NCBI GenBank assembly: GCA_036345935.2
Contig: JADWOT020000006.1
Span: 2,605,493-2,669,492 of the forward strand
Reading direction: 5' to 3'
Length of the DNA: 64,000 nucleotides
Origin: Taenia hydatigena
Lineage: Eukaryota > Platyhelminthes > Cestoda > Cyclophyllidea > Taeniidae
The notes under the pieces: model-generated
The model's database searches: none
What the model saw: only the letters and a program-made list of their open reading frames with translations
What the model was told of the DNA's origin: nothing
Made by a program: the position numbers and the translations under genes
Shown here: piece after piece, positions 15,401-23,900 of the stretch
How positions within the stretch are numbered: the stretch's first letter is position 1
Layout of the letters: each line of letters opens with the position of its first letter

Positions 15401-18400
15401 GTTTTGATAAAACAAATCAGTTTGCAAAGAGCTTAACAGAAGGAAAATTGCCGTTTTTGCAATGTGATTTAGCAAAATATCACAGTTATGCCTGCTTCTG
15501 AATGCGGACAATGTCCTGCTACTGCCTATAATGCACTACTTTTGAAGTATTCAGTAGAGTTTCCAAGAAAATATAATTTATAAAGGGTCCAACGCGTGCA
15601 CTTGAAGCAGAGCCAACCAACAACCCACCTGCTCCTGAGGCCTTTGATCGCCCTTCCGTAGTTCCACAGCAGGTTTGCCGCTTATGCTAGTTGACTCTGA
15701 GGATTCTTCGCTCTGCTCCGTTCCCACTGCCATCATCATCTGACTCTGAAGGGAGGCCAACCTCGCTCTCAATCTTCGCTCCTCCTCCTCCGTAGCAGCC
15801 AAAAGGCTTCGTGCGTGCTCTCGTAGACCCTTCATCGATCGCCGTGTCCACATTTCTGCTCGAGTGACTGCCTCGCAGAGCTCCCGAGTCGACAGATCGA
15901 CACGACTACTCGAGAGACTGTGGTTATTGCACTGGACTACCTCAAGTTTCCCGTGGTTGTGTGCTAGTTCTGTAGAGTGAAGGAACCGTGGAACGGGTGT
16001 TTTTCTGTGGTGTGAGTGAACCTGGGACGACGTTGGCCAGAGTTGAGGTGAAGGCGGTGGTGTAGGTTTACGTTCCCTTGTCGGGCGACCGATGGTGACT
16101 GGAGCTGAAACGTGAAGTGATTTCCGATGTTATGTAGGACTGGATGCTCAGAGAACAGCTTATAAAATCAACTCAGCAGTAACAACAACAATCCGTAATG
16201 CGACTAGCAATATGAGAAGAGATTCAAAGTGATCCAGATGTTTCCCATAATAGCTGCTGAAAGTGATTTTAAAAAAGAAAGGCCAAATACGTATCCTAGC
16301 CGACATCCCAACGGTATTCAAACAAAAGGGCTAAAAATCACTTCTACATTGCGAGCTCCATTTGGCGGCTATTAAATTTAGACAAACATTTTTACAGCAA
16401 CTCATAATTCGGTAACTGAAACCGTCGTGTAAATTTTGATGTCTCTGCGCAACAACATTATGCATCTCGTCGAGACTCGTAAAATGCACGCCAATGTTTT
16501 AGTACGGACATTAAAAGAGATAGGTATATGCGTATTAGTTCATCAGCACAGTGCTCTTTGTTCTGATGTTTATCGCTCACCACCCATTTAGTACTCCCAT
16601 CGCATCAAGTACGAGACTATTGGCTTCGGGAGCCAAGGTTAATTTAACTCCAAGGCTCGTATCTGTTGTACAGCATTCAGAGAAGGTCCTCTTAGTTGCA
16701 GTGAGTGATGTGGAAATGCTTCGTCCAAAATTGCTTCAAGCAAACAACATAGAAGGGATGATAAAGTTCTTCACTTAGTAAGGAACCGCAAGATGGCACG
16801 AGTAAAAATGACAAGTGGAGACTCAGATGCGATGAAAACCTTCAGTTACGTTCAGGATTAATGAACTTGAATTTTCCTTGTGCCTCTACAGTTCTGAGGC
16901 GAGCGCCACTTCGTACACAAAAGACCACGCTCGTTTCGTGTGTGCTTAAGTGTGATTGGCTTCAAGCACAACCTTTTCCAATTAATGATGGAGGTCCATC
17001 CTACTCAATACGCTACAGCTTCATTGTGTGTGAAGGAACGTCCAAAAAAACAGTCAGAGCTGGTAAACCAGACGATAGAAAGAAAGTTCAGCGCTTAGAC
17101 ATGGAAAACAGCTCTTGGCAACATCCCGCATTGAACTTTAGGGTAAAGGGAGGTACTTCCCCCGACAGCCATATGATCACATGCAAGGTACGCACTGCAA
17201 AGTGAAGGGAAATCAAAAAAATATTTTATAAAAGTACCACTCGCTGTAAGTTTGCATCCTGTCGGGAGGGAATTATGAAAAATGGACATCAAGTATAATT
17301 CTTCATGTATCTCTCAATTTTCCCCTAGTGATTAATTTGCGCTTTAAAAAGCCTTTCGCTGTGCATCCTTCTCAACGCTGTCAGTAACTAATTCACCAGT
17401 AAATTGAAATCGACTGCAACCCTGGAACGGAATTCATTCAATGGCCTCTCGCAACATCAAAAAGACTGTCAATTCCCAAAATTCAATTTGTTTAGTAAAA
17501 CTCGATTTAAATTCAGTTTTTTAATCTTGGTATCGTCCAAAATTAGGCCATTGTTTTACAAAGAAAGTAACATCATGCCGTGGATTAACCAAATGAGGCT
17601 GTACGACATTTACATTAAATGTCCAAATGTTGTACAACAAAGAGAACGGATTTAGACAAATATATGGTGAAATAAGAGTTCAAAATAAGTGATGGACGCA
17701 ATAGAGCATAGTGTTGATGGGTTGACACGCATCCACGCACCTTACATGCACTTGCAAATTAAAGATCACTACACCCGAAAGATACTCGAAAGACCACTAA
17801 AGTCTTTAAGTCATACGGTAGCAATACAAATTCCAAGTTGATCCTTACCACAAGCCCTTTGGCAAGTTGGCCAGGTCCAAATAGAGTCAATGCTGGTCTC
17901 CAATTGAACAGCTTCATCTCCATCATGCCACCCATAATCCCATTCAAGAAGTCTTGACGAATAATGGGATGTCTCATGCGGGGTTACTTCGTCAGGAGAA
18001 CTCGAGGCTTCCTACGACAAATAAATAAACAACTTTAAGAAAATCGGCTGCCAGAGCATTAAAAGACAAAAAATCACAAAATTTCAGACACTTTACCATT
18101 CTAACAAGGTGAGAATCGGCGCTAACTTCCTCCAATCATGCCCGTAAACTGGGAGTTAGATATTCTTGGACAGAGGAGACTCAATTTCCGTTTTATTGTG
18201 TTAAACGCAAACATTCCAAATCAGATAAGGATGTAGAAGCAAAACACATTTGCAAGAACGGAATCCCAAAAGCAGATATGCTGACAGAGATCAAAGCTCT
18301 AGTAATGTATTTAGAAGCAAAGTTAAAGGGAGTACTAAGTGGTCGAAATCATATGCTTTCATTCTATCATCAAAGTGCAATAGATATTGTTATGATAAGA

Positions 18401-18829
18401 TCCCGCTTTTCATAAAAAAGTACCATATTAATTTGCGTCTCACCAGCATTTGTAAAAGACGGCTGGAGTCACCAATGTTTGGTGAATCAGTGCGCAAACA
18501 ACTTTCCGACGAGTGGAACGTTGGTGTCGAACAATTGCCAAAGTCCTGGGTAGAATTCAACGAAAGGGATAGGGATTCAGAGGAGGTTGATTTTTCAGAT
18601 ATAAAGGAATTCGTAAAACGGCCTCCAGGAAACGCTCTCTAGAAGAGGCACAAGCCCATAATTTATTTTACAATAGTAACATGGGTAAAAAAACATTGCA
18701 CGACAATTTCGCATTGAAAAAGGGTTGTACAAGCTAAAAGTTACCTACCTCTAAATTTTCCGTAGACACAGACCCATAAAACTCCAGAAGAGGGAAAAAG
18801 CGAAGACGTTTGGATGAAAATGAGCTCAT
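432..18829 (-). CDS. Unrecognised multi-exon gene, acidic coiled-coil protein (about 773 aa)
   Basis: Proposed exons in coding order: 18829-18749, 18011-17849, 16104-15629, 13908-13731, 12371-12226 (weak), 8528-8283, 5950-5351 and 863-432. Seven have clear GT/AG borders, for example GAG/GTAGGT after exon 1, and a pyrimidine-rich acceptor ending CACCAG before the last exon. Phases agree throughout only if a short exon of length 2 mod 3 lies between 13731 and 8528; 12371-12226 fits but has a poor pyrimidine tract. The product has Trp-rich residues near 45-75, a Pro/Ser/His-rich stretch (about 85-140), a charged coiled coil (about 153-205, with ATEEEERRLRARLASLQSQ), a long acidic disordered middle (about 350-580), a second helix (about 582-626, rich in Lys/Glu/Leu), a Ser/Asn-rich segment and a hydrophobic C-terminus (about 752-769, with LLFCVLLLNW). 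I recognise no enzyme family. A cytoskeletal or scaffold role would be inference from the coiled coils only. An AATAAA on the minus strand (73-78) could be the poly(A) signal. Confidence 0.6.
3344..3350 (+). promoter_or_regulatory. TATA box of the nested secreted-protein gene
   Basis: TATAAAA lies 40-46 bases before the chosen ATG at 3390. Transcription would then start near 3375, giving a very short leader. This supports an independent promoter inside the host intron. Confidence 0.5.
3390..3803 (+). CDS. Putative secreted Cys-cluster, Glu-rich helical protein (137 aa)
   Basis: Intronless reading frame, ATG 3390 to stop TAA at 3801-3803. I prefer this start to the in-frame ATG at 3354 because residues 1-20 then form a typical signal peptide: a short N-region, a hydrophobic core VWLTLGLLFL and a small residue before a likely cut near Gly20/Lys21. 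The mature part has four cysteines close together (C55, C58, C61, C70; pattern CxxCxxC then C after eight residues) and a highly charged helix (about 90-137) rich in Glu, Arg and Lys, probably a coiled coil. A TATA box (3344-3350) and an AATAAA (3857-3862) bracket it tightly, as expected for a compact complete gene. It lies on the opposite strand within the last intron of the coiled-coil gene. I do not recognise the family. Secretion is inferred; any role in the host is unknown. Confidence 0.6.
   Translation: MQPAPVWLTLGLLFLHQAWGKADKHEMLAYRPGAITKVTIETISQSKAFEDGEGCSRCNSCRMKKNRNQCVRDQFAFEPTYRSRVYTRAEDLEEELARREADEEMEELEAEIEARERKEDEKEKRMKRINRIQIRIK
3857..3862 (+). terminator. Poly(A) signal AATAAA of the nested gene
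   Basis: AATAAA starts 54 bases after the stop codon of the 3390-3803 gene and is followed by an A-run, a normal spacing for a short 3' untranslated region. Confidence 0.45.
4979..5000. repeat. Tetranucleotide (GAAT)n microsatellite
   Basis: About five tandem copies of GAAT within the last intron of the coiled-coil gene. Confidence 0.7.
5951..8282 (-). other. Intron of the coiled-coil gene with a (TCC)n run
   Basis: The intron between the exons at 8528-8283 and 5950-5351. It holds a short (TCC)n run at 6908-6929 and a region (7407-7814) open on both strands that I do not trust as a gene. Nothing else is recognisable. Confidence 0.5.
8529..13730 (-). other. Long intronic stretch, possibly with a missed exon
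   Basis: Between the exons at 13908-13731 and 8528-8283. Phase bookkeeping requires at least one exon here; 12371-12226 is the best candidate. A second weak candidate on the minus strand lies near 10230-10280 but does not fit the phases by itself. A CA-rich run lies at 12473-12500. Otherwise nothing is recognised. Confidence 0.4.
12473..12500. repeat. CA-rich dinucleotide run
   Basis: Imperfect (CA)n interrupted by ATCCG. Confidence 0.6.
13909..15628 (-). other. Intron of the coiled-coil gene
   Basis: Bounded by a GTGGGT donor at 15628 and an acceptor ending TTGTAG next to 13908 on the minus strand. No internal feature is recognised. Confidence 0.45.
16105..17848 (-). other. Intron of the coiled-coil gene
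   Basis: Bounded by a GTAAGG donor at 17848 and an acceptor ending TTTCAG next to 16104 on the minus strand. Plus-strand reading frames at 16551-16778 and 16861-17205 have no recognisable product and no start or signal context. Confidence 0.45.
18250..18642 (+). CDS. Unverified ORF within intron 1 of the minus-strand gene (130 aa)
   Basis: An open frame of 130 codons on the plus strand inside the first intron of the coiled-coil gene. The N-terminal two thirds are Lys/Ser/Tyr-rich and look like random AT-rich sequence. The last 60 residues (from about RLESPMFGESV to the stop) have a balanced acidic/basic composition more like real protein, and a possible splice acceptor (TCTCACCAG) precedes them near 18445. 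I recognise no family and see no TATA box or AATAAA nearby. It may be a small gene, the last exon of one, or chance. Confidence 0.2.
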   Translation: MQERNPKSRYADRDQSSSNVFRSKVKGSTKWSKSYAFILSSKCNRYCYDKIPLFIKKYHINLRLTSICKRRLESPMFGESVRKQLSDEWNVGVEQLPKSWVEFNERDRDSEEVDFSDIKEFVKRPPGNAL

Positions 18830-19493
18830 TTTAGGTGGAACCCGACCCCATTGGTAAATTTTCAAATTACCTTTGAGGTAAAAACTTGAGGCTTATATCG
18901 CTTGTAATTAAACCTCTGCGCATGTTATAAAAACAAATGCAAACACAAAAGTGACTTAACAAAAAGGAAATGTGGTACGGTTTTTGAACATTAATCACCA
19001 AGGCAGCAAGAGCTATTGGAAAAGGGAACGACCAAATAATCCAGAGACGCTTAGCAACACATTTTATTGTCGGTGATTTTATGGTTGCGAAAGTTAAATC
19101 ATATTGTCAAACTCAAATATATTTCTAAAATAACAAGCACTAACAGAGATATTAAGCTAGGGCAACGTACCAGACGGACAGCCCACCAAACATGCCAAAT
19201 TTATCAAGAAAAGAGTAAAACGCGATTTCGAAACACGCAAAACATAAAGCCTAAAGTCAAATAACAGAAGATTTTCCCAAACTAGATTTTTAGGAAAAAA
19301 CGGCTCGTTGACAAGACGAGCACATCACACAGAACCAATTTCCCGGCTTAATTTCTGAATGATAGTTTACTGCTTTAAACATGCGAAAGCAAAACTTCAA
19401 TAAGGAACCTTTACCACGTTTGTGTGTTTTTATGTTGCGATGGTAAAATCATTTTTTAAATAATATCTTGCATACAAGACAAGTAAACATTGC
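18830..19493. other. Intergenic, 5' flank of the minus-strand gene
   Basis: AT-rich sequence upstream of the first ATG (18829, minus strand) of the coiled-coil gene, so its promoter should be here. I see no clear TATA box at a usual distance and no other gene. Confidence 0.35.
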
Positions 19494-19670
19494 TGTTATA
19501 CTTTGTTTGTTTGGGCAGCCGGTTTTGGTCAGGGTCACAGAGGTGGCCACATTGTCCCAGCTGCGTATACTGGCCCTCGAGCAGTGCCAGCAGCTCATTC
19601 CCCCTCTGTTCATTAAACATATATATACTGCCCTGGTATTTTACTTTCAAGGTAGCCTCGGGACGCTACA
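19494..19670 (+). mobile_element. Solo LTR of the TRIM-like family, perfect 5-bp target duplication
   Basis: The 177-bp segment starts TGTTATACTTTG and ends GGGACGCTACA, matching the LTRs of the element at 60015-60896 along its length, including the GTCACAGAGGTGGCCACATT block, an AT-rich TATATATA box and the GAGCC/CTCGGGACGC end. It is flanked on both sides by ATTGC (19489-19493 and 19671-19675), the 5-bp duplication left by LTR-retroelement integration. No internal region is attached, so it is a solo LTR from recombination between the two LTRs of a full element. Confidence 0.85.
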
Positions 19671-19716
19671 ATTGCTTTTAGCATAATTTAAAAACAGACA
19701 TAACTATGCTCTGCCT

Positions 19717-19756
19717 GGCTTCAAGTGCCAGTTTTTGGCTTCAAGTGCCAGTTTTT
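19717..19756. repeat. Two tandem 20-bp copies, each able to form a hairpin
   Basis: The unit GGCTTCAAGTGCCAGTTTTT occurs twice without a spacer. With the preceding CT, each copy can pair CTGGC with GCCAG around a 7-base loop, followed by a T-run. It lies between the two solo LTRs. Confidence 0.7.
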
Positions 19757-20087
19757 CGTGACAGCTGCTATACAACTAGCATGACAGAATATGCCAAAGT
19801 GAAAATAAGAGATACGAAGCTTGTGCCGCGATTTCATGGATCAAATCGCATAAATTAAGTTTACATTTGACAGAAAACATCTGGTCCTTAAGCTAGCATA
19901 ATAATAACAGCATAGCAATGTGTTGACTATCTTAGTCTCAGACTTGGTTACAGGCACTTGTTCAGCCATTCTGCTTCGCTGGGTGCGCTGGCCTCTGCGC
20001 AGGGCCAAAAGTCACAACCTCTATTGTCCGCTAACTATCAATATTCTTGTAAAGAGTTGTGATTTTTTGCATTCTAATAAGTCTTTT

Positions 20088-20273
20088 TGTAGCGTCCCGA
20101 GGCTCCCTTAAGGCAAAAGAAGGCAAACTGGCGGGGTAGAATACATATATTCACCGGACAGAAGGGGAAAAGGCTGCTGGCATGGCTCAGAGGCCAGCCC
20201 ACGCAGCTAGGGCAATATGGCCACCTCTGTGACCTTGACAGAAACCGGCAGTTCTAACAAACAAAGTATTACA
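20088..20273 (-). mobile_element. Solo LTR of the TRIM-like family, inverted, perfect target duplication
   Basis: The 186-bp segment reads TGTAGCGTCCCGAGGCTCCC at its left end and ends AAAGTATTACA, the reverse complement of the LTR family. CTTTT flanks it on both sides (20083-20087 and 20274-20278), a perfect 5-bp target duplication. Its length equals that of each LTR of the element at 60015-60896. It lies 417 bp from the plus-oriented solo LTR at 19494 and has its own duplication, so the pair reflects two independent insertions. Confidence 0.87.
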
Positions 20274-20950
20274 CTTTTGGCCCTAATATGCGCCTAATAA
20301 CAAGTATTTACGGAACAACTCTCAAAAATTGCAATGCTGGACCTAAACAATTGTACGTAGCTTAGAGGAGGCATACTTTCAAGTTAAGTGCACGTAAAAC
20401 TAAGTTTCTGCAATTATTTGCTTAGAGCACGTTCATCTTTTAGAAATAATGGGCCTGGTTATTAACAGTCATGTCATGGCAAATTCGTGGTGTGTGCCTG
20501 TTTTGCAACCTTTAGTGATCCTTTTGTTCAAAGATGTAATTCCTGGAAGCAAGTTTGAAACAGTGTCTAAATTTGTGAGCAGTGTGATGTATTTTGGTGA
20601 TATCTCACATTTTGCAGTACAAAAATTAGTCGGGCATTTCAGGGTGTCTTAGCCAGATAGAGATAGTAGCCTTATTGTTCAATGCTGTCGCGTATCTATT
20701 ATCTCGTGTGGCGTTATTTTTTCAGTAGGTATTGATCCGGTTAAATTGTATTAGTTTTCCAAGGCACGCGATTAGCTTTATTTGCAAACGTCTAATATTT
20801 AGATAGGGCTGGTTTCTTACCATTTGCAAGTTACACTTTGTTCGCGTAATCATCCCATTGTTTCCATTATCATCTGTTTCTCCTTTGTCCTGATGTTCAG
20901 ACCTTTTTTACCGTTAAATATAATAGTTTTTTTTCCTTTGGTTCGTTTAG
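20274..20950. other. Intergenic, 5' flank of PISD
   Basis: AT-rich sequence before the PISD leader. It ends in a strong pyrimidine tract and TTTAG. Small open frames such as 20449-20652 have no recognisable product. Confidence 0.4.
20930..20950 (+). promoter_or_regulatory. Splice-acceptor-like tract 14 bases before the PISD start codon
   Basis: A long T/C-rich run ending in GTTTAG (AG at 20949-20950) sits 14 bases before the ATG at 20965. It could be the acceptor for spliced-leader trans-splicing, common in flatworms, or for a cis-spliced leader intron. No upstream leader exon is visible. Confidence 0.4.
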
Positions 20951-20964
20951 TCTAATTTGCCTCC

Positions 20965-23900
20965 ATGTTCCGTCTCGTGCGTTTCAAATTCGTGAACCGC
21001 ACCTGTCGATTGGTCGTGACACCAATTGCTTTGTCCTCCTCTTCCAGTTCTCTCAACAGTTCTTCCACTGGCCGCCTTCCTCACATCTTTCAACCAAAGC
21101 TTTTCTTGGGTGCTGCCGTTCTCACTGGTTCCTACCTCACGTACATTTGGTATTTTGATAACGAGAAACATCCTTCCCTTTATCCCAAAGATTTTAATGT
21201 ATGGCTTTGAGCTTGTAACTTTACTCTTGCTCATCGGATAATCCTAGCGCTTTCACTCGCTGTTCATTTGTAGGCTGTCGCCTACCGCAAACTTCCCACA
21301 AATGGTATCTCCCATTTCATAGGCGCCGTGGGAGACATCAAAATCCCTTCATTCCTTCGCAGCTTTGTGTTTGGCACATTTGTAAAACTTTCCCATTGCA
21401 ACATGGTCGAGGCCAAAGAGTCTGATCCTAGGAAATACACCACTCTGTCCCAGCTTTTTACCCGGGAATTAGCACCCGGTACTCGTCCTCTCGATAAGAC
21501 AGCAGTCATCGTAAGTGCTTTTCATTAGATGAACTGGTTTTGTGTTTTCCGTGATTATGCTTAGTTTGTTTGGGTTGAGTGCAACTAATTTTAGTGAAGT
21601 AAATTCCCATCCCGTTGTCTTCGGGATTCTTCCCAGTCACTAGATAAACAGACCTCAGCAAACAAGTAATTTTTGCGCCCGTTATTTTTGCTTATCGTAG
21701 TTAATCTGTGCCCGAATTTGGGGCCACGGGTAAGGTATGGTTAATTGTGAGTCCTTTGCCGTGGGAGAAACAGTTTATGTTCGTTTGCATCAGCTTAGAT
21801 TCAACGTGCTTTTAATTGTCTGTGCGTGCAATTATACTAACCAAAATAGGTCCTTTTTACCGTTGTCAAACACTAATTTCAGGTAGACATTGAGCTTGTT
21901 TAATAACCTGGATTCTACCACCACCAGTCGCAACTAAGCGCACCTTTTGGAAATGCTGCACAACGCGCATGACGGGCAGCTAGTTTCCAGTGCCTTGGAG
22001 CCAAGTTAAACCCGGGTCGAAGAGCCAACAGACTCGAATTAAATCTATTAGCTTCAGCTAGCACTTGATAAAATGCGGGTTCAAAATAGGTAATGAGCAC
22101 AACGGGTCATTGTGTTGGTGGGTCGACGAATATACATGCTTTGTAATCTCTGCTTACAAACAATTGAATTCACTCCTTTTTTAGGCGCCGGATATTCTGG
22201 CGCAGATTCTAATCAAAAATGTGTCTTACTTTTGTTTGCATTTTTATTTGTATAAACGTGGTTTGTATTGTTCCGCGTCTTGTTTCTACATTAACAAGTT
22301 GTACAATCAAATTATGGTTCTATTAGAGCCGTGGCTTTTGCATGCGTGCTCCTTTTTAGCTGATCGTATTTTCAAGGGTTCCTTGGGTATCAGTTCACGA
22401 ACTATTTTTGCTCATTTTCTTTCATTGGCGGCAAATAAAATTATCATAACAGCGACGTATGTCGAGTCGCATTGTTAGAGCCGTGTGGTTCTGATGAAGT
22501 TGTTGAAAAGCCATCGTCACTATTATCTGCATCTATAAAAGTCGGAAGAGCACTAGGTCTCCTGCAGAATATCGCCCAACGAAGCCTCCATGCATCGGTG
22601 TTTGGCTCCTCTTTCTTAAGCGCTGAGCAACGATTCTTATTCATCTTCTGATTAACTGTTTGAAGCGGCTTTCTGTCGATGTGCAGCTGAGATGCGAGAT
22701 AAATGGCTTAGGTTTCATGATACTAGCGTGGATGTCGAATCGCAGATTTCCGCGAGACCATATCTGCACTGGATTAAATGCCTCTTCCTCTCGGCTTCCC
22801 ATCCAGAACTCACCTTGCGACGGCACGGTGCTTTACCTGGGTCCCGTTGATCTCGAGACGCGTATGTTGGAGCAGGTCAAGGGGACCACCTACAGCATGG
22901 ATGAGTTCCTGGGCCCTCTGGCAGACAATGGTACGCGACAGGGCAAGACTGATCACTGCCAGTTTTATCAGTGTGTCATCTATCTCGCGCCTGGTGATTA
23001 TCACCACTTCCAATCACCTACCGACTGGACAGTCAAGATTAGACGTCATTTCACTGGTAAGGTCATTATACTGTCCAACATAATTCCTGGCTTCTGCTAG
23101 GGCTCATGTCTCAAATTGTACATCCATTAAAGCTGGCTGTAGCCCTTCGATATTTCTTGATTACTTTAAACTCAGAACATTTTATTTGAAGAAGGTCTTG
23201 ATGGAATATTTACTCCTTCCGAAGTTTGTGGGAAACAAAGATGAGACTAGCTGAGTATTCGAAAACAAGGCGATTCTTTCTTACTATTAATAATAACTTT
23301 AGATCTGTAATGTTCACTTATTAGGTTATCAGTAGCAAATGTATTTCAAGATGAGAAACCCAATAAGTTCAACTGGATGCCTTTTGTTAATCGGATTTGA
23401 TTTTGTGCAAATTTGTGAATCGAGAAGTGTGCCAAGACTTTTATTGTCAGAGAGTCATGAAGGTTGATGGGCTACTCCGTGTGTTTGCTGCAATCACTTA
23501 TAACTGGTAATTTGAAGCCTTGGTCGTCTGTAGTGCATGCATTACAAAGTTGAGACATGTTTATCAGTAGAGTACTCTTTTCCGTACTTACGTTTATTTT
23601 TCTTTTTCCTTCTAAACTCCATGCAGTTCGAATTCACCTATTTTGGAGTCTTTTTGCAAAATTTATAATATTTATATTGGGAGCAGCATGCGATAGTAGA
23701 ACTTGTTGAATCAATAAATTTGAAGCAATCTGTTTGATGCAGGTAGTAAACCATCCAAGGAGCGATGGATGCACACATGGTAATAAATAATTGCATGTAA
23801 TCGGTGTTATGTTAGTTCGCGATTAACGTGCTTAGTGCTGCTCTTTATGATGAAACAGTTTCTTTGTTACATGCATCATCTTGAGAGCAGAAATAGGATG

